64,000 nucleotides of DNA, taken from contig NZ_SLWR01000004.1 of assembly GCF_004345665.1 (NCBI RefSeq), forward strand, positions 496,001 to 560,000. Direction: 5' to 3'. Under the pieces are notes generated by a model. The model did no database searches. It was not told the DNA's origin and saw only the letters and a program-made list of their open reading frames with translations. Origin of the DNA: Kribbella antiqua. Its GTDB lineage: Bacteria; Actinomycetota; Actinomycetes; Propionibacteriales; Kribbellaceae. The translations under genes were made by a program, and so were the position numbers. Of the stretch, positions 17,778 to 27,085 are shown piece by piece; position 1 is the stretch's first letter; each line of letters opens with the position of its first letter.

Positions 17778-18895
17778 GAGACTTCCTGGATGGCGCGGGG
17801 GATGACGTCGCAGGCACGGTCGAGCTCAGCGGCGGTGAGGCCGGCGTTCGCGGTCAGGCGGAGGCGGGAGATGCCGTCGGGCACTGAGGGTGGGCGGAAG
17901 CTGCCGACCCGGACACCGGCGGCCAGGCAGAGCTCGGCGGCGCGAACGGCCTCGCGTGGCCCAGGCATCGGGACAGACACGACAGCGCCGGCCGAGGGCG
18001 ACACCGCGCAGGCCGTCGCCAACCGAGCAGCGGCGGCGTGAATCGCGCCGGGCCGACTTGGTTCCGCCTGCAGCACAGCCAGAGCCGCAAGGGCGGCAGC
18101 GCACGCGGCCGGGTTGAGGCCGGTGTCGTAGATGAACGGCCGCGCCCGGTTGATCAAGTGCTCGCGCAGCAACGACGGGCCGAGGACAACCCCGCCCTGA
18201 CTGGCCATTGCCTTGGACAACGTCATCGTGACGATCACATGATCGAGCCCGGCAAGCCCGGCGGCGGCGACCGACCCGCGGCCACCACCCGTCACGCCCA
18301 GGCCGTGAGCCTCGTCCACCACCAGAACCGCGTTGTGCGCCAGGGCAACCTCAGCCAACTCGGCCAATGGCGCCTCGTCGCTCAGCACGCTGAACACGGA
18401 CTCGGTCAAGATCAGCGCGTGCGGTTCGTTGCGCTCAGCAAGCACTTTTTCGACCGCGCCCACCTCGTTGTGCGGGACAACTTCCACCCGCGACCGGGAC
18501 AACCGGCCGCCGTCGATCAGCGACGCGTGCACGTGATCGTCGGAGACCAACACCGTTCCCGGACCACCCAGCGCCGTCACCACACCGAGGTTGGCGAGAT
18601 ATCCCGACGAGAAGACCAACGCCGATTCCTGCCCGGTGTACGCAGCAAGCGTTGACTCCAGCTCCTCGTGCAAGGCCGTCGTACCGGTGACAAGCCTGGA
18701 CGCGGTAGATCCGGTCCCCCACACATGTACGGCGTCAACCGCAGCCTGCACCACCCGCGGATCTGAGGCCAACCCCAGGTAATCGTTACCTGCGAGATCG
18801 ATCAGCCGCTCGTCGGCAGCCCGCGCTCGCAGCCTGCGGGTCAACCCGCGCGACTCCAGCGCCGCCGCCTTCGGGGCCAGCCACTCCTCGAGCAT
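17774..18895 (-). CDS. bioF: 8-amino-7-oxononanoate synthase
   Basis: The 373-residue PLP enzyme of the alpha-oxoamine synthase family condenses pimeloyl-ACP/CoA with alanine. GNDYLGLA near residue 35, VVDEAHGLGVTG (PLP Asp) and MTLSKAMASQGG (PLP Lys) are visible. Its ATG lies in TGATG with the bioA stop, so the two are coupled. Confidence 0.95.
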   Translation of the reverse strand: MLEEWLAPKAAALESRGLTRRLRARAADERLIDLAGNDYLGLASDPRVVQAAVDAVHVWGTGSTASRLVTGTTALHEELESTLAAYTGQESALVFSSGYLANLGVVTALGGPGTVLVSDDHVHASLIDGGRLSRSRVEVVPHNEVGAVEKVLAERNEPHALILTESVFSVLSDEAPLAELAEVALAHNAVLVVDEAHGLGVTGGGRGSVAAAGLAGLDHVIVTMTLSKAMASQGGVVLGPSLLREHLINRARPFIYDTGLNPAACAAALAALAVLQAEPSRPGAIHAAAARLATACAVSPSAGAVVSVPMPGPREAVRAAELCLAAGVRVGSFRPPSVPDGISRLRLTANAGLTAAELDRACDVIPRAIQEVS

Positions 18896-20208
18896 CAGCC
18901 GGCCTCCTCCACAGCACCCGTGATCGCCGCCGCGATGGTAGCGATTTCCTCATCGGTACAGACGTACGGCGGCATCGTGTAGACCAGGTCGCGGAACGGC
19001 CGGACCCAGACGCCCCGCCGCAGTACAGCATCCGTTATCCGTTGGATGTCCACCGGCCCACCGAGTTGAACGACGCCTACCGCGCCGAGCACGCGCACAT
19101 CCTTGACTGCGGGCAGCGACGCCGCCGGCGCCAGCCCGGTCGACAATCCTGCGGAGATCGCGGCGACCCGGCCGGCCCAGTCCTGCGACAACAGCAGGTC
19201 GATGGACGCGAGCGCGACCGAGCATGCGAGTGGATTCGCCATGAAGGTCGGCCCGTGCATCAGCGCGCCGCCTGGACCGTTCGAGACGGTCTGTGCGACG
19301 TCCGTCGTACACAACATCGCCGCGAGGGTCAGGTAGCCACCGGTCAGGGCCTTGCCGACGCAGAGGATGTCGGGATCAATACCTGCGTGCTCGGAGGCGA
19401 AGAGCGTGCCGGTCCGGCCGAAACCGGTGGCTATCTCGTCCAGGATCAGCAGGAAGCCGTGCTGGTCGGCGAGCTCCCGCAGTACTCGCAGGCAGGCCGG
19501 GCTGTAGGGATACATCCCGCCCGCGCCCTGCAGCACCGGCTCGACGATGATCCCGGCGATCTCATCGGCGTGCCGCTCGGCCAGGGCGGCCAGTTCCGCG
19601 GCCCAGGCAAGCAGTTCCGGATCGTCGTCCGGGCGATCGAACCCGGCCGGCGGCTGCGGGCCGAACACCTGCTCCTTCAGCGCGCCGGTGAACAGCGAGT
19701 GCATCCCGTTCACCGGGTCGCACACGCTCATCGGCGCGAAGGTGTCACCGTGGTAACCGCCACGGACCGTGAGCATCCGGGTCCGACCATTGTGGCCACG
19801 GGCAACTTGGTACTGGAGAGCGAGCTTGATCGCGACCTCGACCGAAACCGAGCCGGAGTCGCAGAAGAAAACGTGTTCCAGCGGAGAAGGATTGATCTCG
19901 ACCAGCCGCGCGGCCAGCCGGATCGCCGGCTCGTGGGTCAGCCCGCCGAACATCACGTGACTGAAATCGTCAACCTGGTTCTTCACCGCAGCGTCCAGCA
20001 CCGGGTGGCGATAGCCGTGGATCATGCACCACCAGGACGCCATCGCGTCGATCGCCTCGACCGTGCCACCGGCGCCATCGTCCAGGTGCAGCCGGACCCC
20101 CTCCGCGCCCCGGACCAGGCGGACCGGCGACGGCGCGCTCAGCGAGGAGTACGGATGCCAGAGCAGTTCGGAATCCTGCTGTAGCCATCCACCGACCGAC
20201 TGTGTCAC
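18895..20208 (-). CDS. bioA: Adenosylmethionine-8-amino-7-oxononanoate aminotransferase
   Basis: The 437-residue class III PLP aminotransferase makes diaminopelargonate, using SAM as amino donor. ASWWCMIHGYRHP near residue 58 is characteristic of BioA, LILDEIATGFGRTG holds the PLP Asp, and VGKALTGGYLTLAA holds the PLP Lys. It starts at a GTG and leads the bioA-bioF-bioD-P450 run. I see no clear BirA or BioQ operator in the 186 bases upstream. Confidence 0.96.
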   Translation of the reverse strand: MTQSVGGWLQQDSELLWHPYSSLSAPSPVRLVRGAEGVRLHLDDGAGGTVEAIDAMASWWCMIHGYRHPVLDAAVKNQVDDFSHVMFGGLTHEPAIRLAARLVEINPSPLEHVFFCDSGSVSVEVAIKLALQYQVARGHNGRTRMLTVRGGYHGDTFAPMSVCDPVNGMHSLFTGALKEQVFGPQPPAGFDRPDDDPELLAWAAELAALAERHADEIAGIIVEPVLQGAGGMYPYSPACLRVLRELADQHGFLLILDEIATGFGRTGTLFASEHAGIDPDILCVGKALTGGYLTLAAMLCTTDVAQTVSNGPGGALMHGPTFMANPLACSVALASIDLLLSQDWAGRVAAISAGLSTGLAPAASLPAVKDVRVLGAVGVVQLGGPVDIQRITDAVLRRGVWVRPFRDLVYTMPPYVCTDEEIATIAAAITGAVEEAG

Positions 20209-20394
20209 CCTGCTCCGCCTCCGTCCTGAGTACCCAGCACGGTAATCGTTGACTGCCCGCGGGGGGCCTGTGGGTGGCCAAGGTCTCGCAACCTCTTCTC
20301 AATCCGGGCGCCGAGGTTCTACATTTCTACCGACCCGTAACTTTGTGTCCCCGTCCGGACGCTGCGGGTCATCGCCCACCGTGAGGAGATCCGC

Positions 20395-21861
20395 ATGCGC
20401 TCCATCTTCAGATCCAAGCCCCGCATCCTCGCCGCGGCAGCCGCGGCCGGTTTGCTCGCCGCTTCCGCGAGTACGCCGGTCCACGCCGCCCAGGAGACGC
20501 CCGCACCCGTGCAGGCCTTCCTGAGCCGCCAACTCGACCGGCTCGCGTCCCTCCCCTTGCTCCAGCAGCGCGCCACCGTCCTTGTCCACGGCACCGACCT
20601 CGCCGCAGCCAAGCAGGCGGTCAAAGCCAGTGGCCTGCGGCAACTGACGTCGTACGATCGGATCGGTGTGGTGGTTGCCGAGGGCACGCGATCGCAGATC
20701 CTTGCCGCCCGCACCCAACCCGGCGTCACCTACCTCGAGGGCAACCAGCCGATCACGACCAGCCTCTCGACGTCGAATATCGCCACCCGCGGCGCGGAGG
20801 CCGCGGCCACCCGGACCGGCGCCGACGGGAAGCCGCTGGACGGGCGTGGCGTCAGCGTCGCCGTGATCGACAGCGGTGTGGACCCGACTCATCCGTTCTT
20901 CAAGAACGCCGACGGCAGCTCGGCGGTGGTGAAGAACCTGAAGGTCGTCTGCGATCCGCTGACTGAAACCCTTTGCCTTCCCGTCGACGCCGGCTCGGTC
21001 GACACCGACCTGCTGTCGGGCGGCGGCCACGGCACGCACGTCAACGGCATCGTTGCCGGACGCCCGGTCACCCTGCCCGACGGCACGAAGATGCACGGTG
21101 CCGCGCCAGGCGCGTCATTGGTCGACATCTCGGTCGGCGCCGTACTGCTGATCGTCGGCGCGGACGCGGCGCTCAACTGGGTGCTGGAGAACCACGCCGC
21201 ACCATGTGGTGCCGGCGTCCCGGCCAGCACCTGCCCGCCGATCAAGGTCACCAACAACTCGTACGGCCCGTCCGGCGGCGGTGCATTCGATCCCAACTCG
21301 GCAACCGTCAAACTCCAGCGAGCCCTCGCGGGCGACGGCGTCGTGACGGTATGGGCCGCAGGCAACGATGGCGGTGACGGCACCACGTCGCTGACCAACC
21401 CGCCAGGCCAAGACCCCACTGGCGGCATCCTGTCTGTTGCCTCGTACAACGATCTCGGCACCGGCACGCGAGACGGCAAGATCTCGGACTTCTCGTCCCG
21501 CGGCCTGAACGGAACGCTCTCGACCTACCCGGACCTCTCCGCTCCCGGCGAGGACATCACCTCGTCCTGCCGGATCTACCTGCCCGTCTGCTCGACCGGA
21601 CTCGCTCCTGTTGACGGCGGCAACTACAACACCATCAGCGGTACGTCGATGGCCGCACCGCACATCGCCGGCATCGTCGCCCAGCTCTTCCAGGCCAACC
21701 CGTCGGCGACACCGGCCCAGATCGAGAACGCGCTGATCTCGACTGCTCACCAGTACGGCGACGGCGCGGCGTACCAGGCGGATCCGCGGGGCGGGAGTAC
21801 GTCGTACGACAAGGGACACGGTCTGGTCGACGTGGTGGCGGCGTCCGACGCCGTACGTTAA
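20395..21861 (+). CDS. Secreted subtilisin-like serine protease (S8)
   Basis: The 488-residue preproprotein has a signal peptide (residues 1 to about 31, ending PVHA). A propeptide of about 80 residues follows, then an S8 catalytic domain. The triad is visible: Asp in [12 protein letters not shown], His in [11 protein letters not shown] and Ser in [12 protein letters not shown]. The oxyanion Asn lies in WAAGNDGG. It should be an exported endopeptidase. There is no C-terminal P/homoB domain. The stop overlaps the convergent bsaP gene by four bases. Confidence 0.93.
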   Translation: MRSIFRSKPRILAAAAAAGLLAASASTPVHAAQETPAPVQAFLSRQLDRLASLPLLQQRATVLVHGTDLAAAKQAVKASGLRQLTSYDRIGVVVAEGTRSQILAARTQPGVTYLEGNQPITTSLSTSNIATRGAEAAATRTGADGKPLDGRGVSVAVIDSGVDPTHPFFKNADGSSAVVKNLKVVCDPLTETLCLPVDAGSVDTDLLSGGGHGTHVNGIVAGRPVTLPDGTKMHGAAPGASLVDISVGAVLLIVGADAALNWVLENHAAPCGAGVPASTCPPIKVTNNSYGPSGGGAFDPNSATVKLQRALAGDGVVTVWAAGNDGGDGTTSLTNPPGQDPTGGILSVASYNDLGTGTRDGKISDFSSRGLNGTLSTYPDLSAPGEDITSSCRIYLPVCSTGLAPVDGGNYNTISGTSMAAPHIAGIVAQLFQANPSATPAQIENALISTAHQYGDGAAYQADPRGGSTSYDKGHGLVDVVAASDAVR

Positions 21862-22043
21862 CTCGACAGCTCGCCGTGTACTGAGCAGCGGGCCGACCAG
21901 CCCATCGGATGGACCTGGACGATCATCCGGCGGCGGCACTGAGCGCAGTAGCGGGGTGGTTCCAGAGCGAGAGCCCGACGGCAGTCTTCGTGACTGCCGT
22001 CGGCCAACTCTCGGCCGCAGTGGCCGCAGTACGACTCACTCAC
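21858..22043 (-). CDS. bsaP: Biotin synthase auxiliary protein BsaP
   Basis: The 61-residue protein has cysteine motifs C-G-H-C, D-C-R and C-A-Q-C, and a final Cys in ARCSVHGEL. It overlaps the end of bioB by four bases (ATGA). This position and cysteine pattern match the small protein that actinobacterial biotin synthases of the mycobacterial type need for activity, where it supports the iron-sulfur cluster consumed by BioB. The start has a clear coupled context. Confidence 0.82.
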   Translation of the reverse strand: MSESYCGHCGRELADGSHEDCRRALALEPPRYCAQCRRRMIVQVHPMGWSARCSVHGELSS

Positions 22044-23035
22044 AGGGTCTTTTGAAGCTCTTTGACCGGCATCTTGAGCTCGGCCAGCAGGTCGAGGTCC
22101 GCGGTCGCCGGGCGGCCCAGCGTGGTCAGGTAGTTGCCGACGATGACGGCGTTGATACCGCCGAGCAGTCCGTCGCGAGTGCCCAGGTCGCCCAGGGTCA
22201 GCTCGCGGCCGCCGGCGTACCGGAGCACCGTCCGCGGCATCGCGAGCCGGAACGCGGCGATGGTGCGCAGCGCGTCCTTGCCGTCCATGACCTCCATGTC
22301 GCCGAACGGCGTACCGGGACGGGGGTTGAGGAAGTTCAGCGGGACCTCGTGCGGGTCGAGCTCCGCCAGTTGCGCGGCGAGCTCGGCGCGCTGCTCCAGC
22401 GACTCACCCATCCCGACCAGACCGCCGCAGCACAGCTCCATCCCCGAGTCGCGCACCATCAGGCAGGTCTCCCAGCGCTCCTCGAAAGAGTGCGTGGTCA
22501 CGACATCACCGAAGTACGACCGGGCCGACTCGAGGTTGTGGTTGTAGCGGTGCACACCCATCGCCTTGAGCTCGTCGACCTGCTCCTGGGTGAGCATGCC
22601 GAGCGAGCACGCGATGTTGATGTCGACCTCGGCGTTGATGGCCTCGATACCGGCCTTCACCTGCGACATCAGTCGCTGGTCGGGACCGCGGACGGCGGCG
22701 ACGATGCAGAACTCGGTCGCACCGGTCTTCGCGGTCTCCTTGGCGGCCTCGACGAGCTCCGGGATGTTCAGCCAGACCGACCGTACGGGCGAGGTGAACT
22801 GGCCGGACTGGGAACAGAAGTGACAGTCCTCCGGGCAGCCGCCGGTCTTCAGCGAGATGATGCCCTCGACCTCGACCTCCTCGCCGCACCACTTCACCCG
22901 CACCTCATGGGCCAGCGCGAGCAACTCGGGCAGCTGGTCGTCCGGCGACTGCAGCACCTGGACCAGTTGGTCCTGCGAAAGCCCGACGCCCTGCTCCAGT
23001 ACCTGCTCCCGGGCCACCTCGAGGATGTCGCTCAT
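22040..23035 (-). CDS. bioB: Biotin synthase
   Basis: The 331-residue radical-SAM enzyme inserts sulfur into dethiobiotin. The cluster motif C-P-E-D-C-H-F-C lies near residue 66, followed by [17 protein letters not shown] and the late ARG region [10 protein letters not shown], which binds the auxiliary 2Fe-2S cluster, are present. The gene is separated from bioAFD by the convergent protease, so biotin synthesis is split into two transcription units. Confidence 0.97.
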   Translation of the reverse strand: MSDILEVAREQVLEQGVGLSQDQLVQVLQSPDDQLPELLALAHEVRVKWCGEEVEVEGIISLKTGGCPEDCHFCSQSGQFTSPVRSVWLNIPELVEAAKETAKTGATEFCIVAAVRGPDQRLMSQVKAGIEAINAEVDINIACSLGMLTQEQVDELKAMGVHRYNHNLESARSYFGDVVTTHSFEERWETCLMVRDSGMELCCGGLVGMGESLEQRAELAAQLAELDPHEVPLNFLNPRPGTPFGDMEVMDGKDALRTIAAFRLAMPRTVLRYAGGRELTLGDLGTRDGLLGGINAVIVGNYLTTLGRPATADLDLLAELKMPVKELQKTL

Positions 23036-23371
23036 CGTTCTCCCACCTCATCTGACGGTCGGCCCACAGTAAGCCAGCAAGGCGCGATGTCTCTGCGAGG
23101 GGCGTCACGTGCGACACCGGGCGGCGACCTGCGCCAGCAACTCTGCACCCTCCGTGCTCAGCCACTCTCCGCACTGTCGGGGAAACTTTTTGGATTTTTC
23201 TGGGGAACCTCGTAACCCCCTGTGCAAGGGCTCGTTGATGTGTGCAGAGGCGGTTACCGCAAGGAAGACCGCCACCCGGTTACTTGGAGCAACTGAATAG
23301 CCGATCATTACGATCGGCACGCAGAGTGGTCACAACCACTCGCGAGCACTCGAAACTCCTGGAATCGGATG
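23036..23371. other. Structured intergenic region upstream of bioB
   Basis: No convincing protein gene. Short open frames on both strands (for example 23105-23320) lack ribosome sites and family features. Two neat hairpins stand side by side: GCCGATC/GATCGGC (23300-23306 with 23312-23318) and GAGTGGT/ACCACTC (23324-23330 with 23335-23341). On the minus strand they would lie in a long bioB leader; on the plus strand they precede the candidate small-RNA promoter. Confidence 0.4.
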
Positions 23372-23377
23372 TAAGGT
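23350..23377 (+). promoter_or_regulatory. Candidate promoter of the structured RNA
   Basis: TCGAAA (23350-23355), 16 bases, then TAAGGT (23372-23377) is a fair match to a vegetative promoter and points right, into the hairpin array. A transcription start at about 23384 would follow. Confidence 0.3.
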
Positions 23378-23383
23378 AGTGAC

Positions 23384-23553
23384 CAAGAGCTCGGGTCGCC
23401 AGCTATGGTTGGTGACCCGATCCCAAAGCGCCGGGCGCCTCACCCCGGCTTGAGTGGGTCCCTCGGGAAACGATTTGGGCGGAAACGTTCCCGAGGGACC
23501 TGCTCCCTTTTCCAGCACTTTTCGAAGACCTCAGCACGCAGCTGAGGTCTTTT
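23384..23553 (+). ncRNA. Candidate small structured RNA (about 170 nt)
   Basis: Three stem-loops are stacked in a gap flanked by two leftward genes. The stems are 23392-23401 with 23410-23419 (10 bp, one G-T), 23430-23435 with 23444-23449, and a 13-bp perfect stem 23457-23469 with 23488-23500. After these comes a terminator whose T-run is on the plus strand (23525-23553). Nothing coding on the plus strand needs that terminator, which is why I propose a free RNA. I compared it mentally with tmRNA, RNase P RNA, SRP RNA, 6C RNA and the c-di-AMP riboswitch and found no match. Confidence 0.35.
23525..23553 (+). terminator. Intrinsic terminator (rightward)
   Basis: An 11-bp perfect stem (23525-23535 with 23541-23551) with loop ACGCA ends in TTTT and then CCTTT on the plus strand. 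It is one of the few canonical rho-independent terminators in the window. On the minus strand it could also end the GMC oxidoreductase transcript, but no T-run follows in that direction. Confidence 0.8.
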
Positions 23554-23571
23554 CCTTTGCCCGCCCGATAG

Positions 23572-23608
23572 CCTCAGCCCCTGGGCGCTGAGGTTTCTTC
23601 GCTTTTGC
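23572..23608 (+). terminator. Second rightward hairpin with T-rich tail
   Basis: CCTCAGC (23572-23578) pairs with GCTGAGG (23587-23593) and is followed by TTTCTTCGCTTTT. Its CTCAGC core repeats the stem of the previous terminator, so the two may be a duplicated terminator. Confidence 0.55.
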
Positions 23609-23660
23609 CGTCCAATAACCCCGGCAGCTTTAGGTAAACTCGCTGAATATCGTGGTTGTG

Positions 23661-25370
23661 TTACGGCTTCGTCACAGTCTGCTTCTTGGTGATCTCCACG
23701 ATCGGCAACCGGAGGGCTCCGGGAGCCTCTTCCGGTACGACGGGTCGCCGCGGCTTCACCGGTTGCACCCGCTGATAAGCCTCCCCCAGCGAAGGACGAC
23801 TGTCGTCCTCACCCTTGTTCGGCCAGAACGACAGCGCCCGTTCGGCCTGCGCGGTGATCGTCAGCGACGGGTTGACGCCGAGGTTGGCCGAGATCGTCGA
23901 CCCGTCCAGGATGTGCAGGCCGTCGTACCCGTAGACGCGGTGGTACGGATCGACCACGCCGGTCTCGGGTGAGTCGCCGATCGCGCAGCCGCCGATGAAG
24001 TGCGCCGTCATCGGCACGTTGAACGGCTCCCCGATGGTGCCGCCGGGCGTACCGTTCATCAGCTTCGCCATCCGCCGCACTACCTGGTTCGCGACCGGGA
24101 TCCAGGACGGGTTCGGCGCGCCGTGCCCCTGCTTCGAGGTCAGCCGCCAGCGGCCGAGCCGGTCCCGCCTGCCGAAGGTGGTGATCGAGTTGTCCGCGGT
24201 CTGCATCACCAGCGCGATCACGGTCCGCTCGGACCAGTGCTTCAGGTCGTACAGCCGGCGGATGTTCTTCCGCTGCAGGCCGAGCTCGCGCACCCAGGTC
24301 CGCCACCGGGGCCGGTCGCCGTCCCCGTCGGTCAGCACGGTCTGCAGCAGCGACATCGCGTTGCTGCCCTTGCCGTACCGGACCGGCTCGATGTGGGTGA
24401 TGTCGTCCGGGTGGAACGACGACGTGATCGCGACGCCGACGCTGTAGTCGACGTCCCGGTCCCTGGAGATTGCCCCCAGCAACGATTCGGAGTTGGTCCG
24501 GGTCAGGACGCCGAGCCGGTCGGACAGGCGGGGCAGTTTGCCCTCGTCCCGCAGCCGGTGCAGGAGTTTCGCCGTACCGAGGGCCGAGGCCGCGAAGACC
24601 ACCTGCTGCGCGGTGAAGCGCCGTACCGAACGCCGATTCGACGTACGGCGGGTGTCGACGGCGTACCCACCGCTCGGCAGCTGCTCGACCGAAGTAACCG
24701 TTGTCATCGGGTAAACCTCCGCACCGGCCTTCTCGGCCAGGTAGAGGTAGTTCTTGGTCAACGTGTTCTTCGCGTTGTGCCGGCAGCCGGTCATACACTC
24801 GCCGCAGTCGATGCAGCCGGTACGACGTGGTCCGGCGCCGCCGAAGTACGGGTCGTCGACCTCGACTCCGGGCTCACCGAAGAACACACCAACCGGGGTC
24901 GGGTGGAACGTATCGCCAACGCCCATGTCGTCCGCGACCTGCTTCATCACCTTGTCGGCCGGCGTGAAGTGCGGGTACGTCGTGACGCCGAGCATCCGCT
25001 TGGCCTGGTCGTAGTACGGCGCGAGCTCGGCCTTCCAGTCGGTGATGTGCGCCCACTGCCGGTCGGTGTAGAACACGGGCAGCGGCTCGTAAAGCGTGTT
25101 GGCATAGACGAGGCTGCCGCCGCCGACGCCGGCTCCGGACAGGATGATCACGTCCCGCAGCGCACTGATCCGCTGAATCCCGTACCAGCCGAAGCGCGGC
25201 GCAAAGAGAAACCGGCTTATGTCCCACGACGTCTTCGCGAACCCTGGGTCCTCGAAGCGAGCCCCCGCCTCCAGTACGGCGACCTTGTACCCCTTCTCGG
25301 TCAACCGCAGCGCCGAAACACTGCCCCCAAAGCCCGACCCGATGACGAGAACGTCATAGTCGAAACTCAT
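23661..25370 (-). CDS. GMC-family FAD oxidoreductase (cholesterol oxidase-like)
   Basis: The 569-residue enzyme has the N-terminal FAD motif VIGSGFGGSVSALRL and SGAGVGGGSLVYAN. The C-terminal IDGST-type segment appears as ILDGSTISANLGVNPS, and the Cys-rich stretch GCIDCGECMTGCRHNAKN lies in the middle. It is closest in style to the ChoD-like oxidases near guaB3/guaB in mycobacteria. The substrate is probably a sterol or another alcohol. No signal peptide is seen. It overlaps the upstream aldehyde dehydrogenase gene as ATGA, which suggests alcohol-to-acid oxidation in series. Confidence 0.9.
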   Translation of the reverse strand: MSFDYDVLVIGSGFGGSVSALRLTEKGYKVAVLEAGARFEDPGFAKTSWDISRFLFAPRFGWYGIQRISALRDVIILSGAGVGGGSLVYANTLYEPLPVFYTDRQWAHITDWKAELAPYYDQAKRMLGVTTYPHFTPADKVMKQVADDMGVGDTFHPTPVGVFFGEPGVEVDDPYFGGAGPRRTGCIDCGECMTGCRHNAKNTLTKNYLYLAEKAGAEVYPMTTVTSVEQLPSGGYAVDTRRTSNRRSVRRFTAQQVVFAASALGTAKLLHRLRDEGKLPRLSDRLGVLTRTNSESLLGAISRDRDVDYSVGVAITSSFHPDDITHIEPVRYGKGSNAMSLLQTVLTDGDGDRPRWRTWVRELGLQRKNIRRLYDLKHWSERTVIALVMQTADNSITTFGRRDRLGRWRLTSKQGHGAPNPSWIPVANQVVRRMAKLMNGTPGGTIGEPFNVPMTAHFIGGCAIGDSPETGVVDPYHRVYGYDGLHILDGSTISANLGVNPSLTITAQAERALSFWPNKGEDDSRPSLGEAYQRVQPVKPRRPVVPEEAPGALRLPIVEITKKQTVTKP

Positions 25371-26959
25371 GGGCGGCCCAGCTTCTTCAATACCCGCAGG
25401 GCTCCGGTTATCAGTTCGGCGTACGTCTCGTCCGACAGACCGTGTGACGCCGCGATCGGAAGGACTCGTTGGGTCGCGATCGCCTGTGGATCGACGTACC
25501 TGCGGATCCCCTCGGCGCCCTGACGGCGGCCGAGCCCGGAGGACCGCATCCCGCCCATCGGGGTGTCGATCGAGCCGAACGTCGCGCCATACGCCTCGTT
25601 GACGTTCACTGTCCCGGCCACCAGTTGCGCCGCGACCGCCCGGCCGCGCTTGCCGTCTCGGGTCCAGACGCTTGCGTTCAGCCCGTACTCGCCCTCGTTC
25701 GCGCGCTGGATCGCCTCAGCCTCGTCGGAGAACCGGTAGATCGACACCACCGGCCCGAAGGTCTCGTTGTCGAAGCATTCCATCTCCGGCGTCACCCCGG
25801 ACAGTACGGTCGGCTCGTAGAAGAGCGGCCCGAGATCTGGCCGAGCCTTGCCACCCGCGAGTACGACGGCTCCCTTGGCGCGAGCGTCTTCCACATGCCG
25901 GGTCACGGTCTCCAGCTGCGCCTTCGAGATCAGCGAGCCCATGTCGACGTCCCAGCCGGTCCCCGCGGACAGCCGGAGCTTCTTGACCCGATCGACGAAA
26001 GCCGTGACGAAGGCGTCGTACACCTGATCGGCGACGTACAGGCGCTCCATCGAGACGCACAGCTGGCCGGCGCTGGAGAAGCACGCCCGGACCGAGCCTT
26101 CCGCGGCGCGATGGATGTCGGCATCCCGCAGGACCAGCATCGGGTTCTTCCCGCCGAGCTCCAGACTGCAGCCGATCAGCCGCTCGCCGGCTTGCTGCGC
26201 GACCAGCCGGCCGGTCCGGGTCGACCCGGTGAAGCAGATGTAGTCGGTGTTCTGGATGATCGCGCCGCCGACCGTCGGACCGTCGCCGTTCACCGGCTGC
26301 CAGGCCTCGCGCGGCAGGCCGGCGTCGTACAGCAACTCGATCGCCCGCAACGCGGTCAGCGGCGTCTGGCTGTCCGGCTTGTGTACGACGGTGTTGCCCG
26401 CGAGCACGGCCGGGATCCCGTCGGCCATCGCCATGCTGAGCGGGTAGTTCCAGGGCGAGATGATGCCGACCACGCCCTTGGGCACGAACCGCTGCTCGGC
26501 CCGGGTCAGGATCGGGAACATGCCCAACTTCCGCTGCGGCTCGAGGAACTCCGCCGCCTTGCGCCCGTAGTAGCGGGCCGTCATGGCGACGTGCGCGACC
26601 TCCTCGAACGCCTGCTTGCGGGCTTTGCCGGACTCGCGGATCACCAGATCCACGAGTTCGTGCCGATGGTCCAGCACCAGGTCGTGGTACCGGAGCAGGA
26701 TCGCGGCCCGCTCGGCGAGCGGAACCGAGCGCCAGCTCTGCTGCGTCCTACGCGCGGATCGCACCGCCGCGACGACGTCGTCCGGGCTGGACACGGGCAC
26801 GGTCGCGATCGGCTGCCCTGTAGCGGGTGCGTAGACGGTCTTCACACCGGCCGAGGCGCGCAGCAGACCGGACAGCCGGCGGACGACCGACTGGTCGGTC
26901 GCGTACGACGCGGTCGGGTCGAGCTCAGGGTCAGCCGGAATCGAGGTCTGCTCGCTCAT
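25367..26959 (-). CDS. gabD2: Succinate-semialdehyde dehydrogenase (NADP)
   Basis: The 530-residue aldehyde dehydrogenase has the active-site Glu in LELGGKNPML, the catalytic Cys in SSAGQLCVSMERLYV and the nucleotide motif FTGSTRTG. It is of the GabD2 group found in actinobacteria, which oxidises succinate semialdehyde to succinate. Its four-base overlap with the GMC oxidoreductase gene indicates a two-gene operon. Confidence 0.92.
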   Translation of the reverse strand: MSEQTSIPADPELDPTASYATDQSVVRRLSGLLRASAGVKTVYAPATGQPIATVPVSSPDDVVAAVRSARRTQQSWRSVPLAERAAILLRYHDLVLDHRHELVDLVIRESGKARKQAFEEVAHVAMTARYYGRKAAEFLEPQRKLGMFPILTRAEQRFVPKGVVGIISPWNYPLSMAMADGIPAVLAGNTVVHKPDSQTPLTALRAIELLYDAGLPREAWQPVNGDGPTVGGAIIQNTDYICFTGSTRTGRLVAQQAGERLIGCSLELGGKNPMLVLRDADIHRAAEGSVRACFSSAGQLCVSMERLYVADQVYDAFVTAFVDRVKKLRLSAGTGWDVDMGSLISKAQLETVTRHVEDARAKGAVVLAGGKARPDLGPLFYEPTVLSGVTPEMECFDNETFGPVVSIYRFSDEAEAIQRANEGEYGLNASVWTRDGKRGRAVAAQLVAGTVNVNEAYGATFGSIDTPMGGMRSSGLGRRQGAEGIRRYVDPQAIATQRVLPIAASHGLSDETYAELITGALRVLKKLGRP

Positions 26960-27085
26960 TCCCCCAGGCTACCTGTCAGTAATTCAAGCTGTCAGTACTG
27001 GAACTTCGTCGTGTCAGCCCTAAGAGTTATCGGCTCTCGGGCACTAAGGTGATCGGTTGAACCTGCGAAGGGGTGGAACGTCAAG

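Noticed and set aside
20209..20394. BirA or BioQ operator upstream of bioA
   Set aside because: I looked for a matching palindrome and found none convincing.
23384..23553. Structured region considered as the actinobacterial 6S-like Ms1 RNA, 6C RNA, tmRNA or c-di-AMP riboswitch
   Set aside because: I could not find the defining motifs of any of these, and the genomic neighbours differ from those I recall for Ms1. I keep it only as an unassigned candidate RNA.
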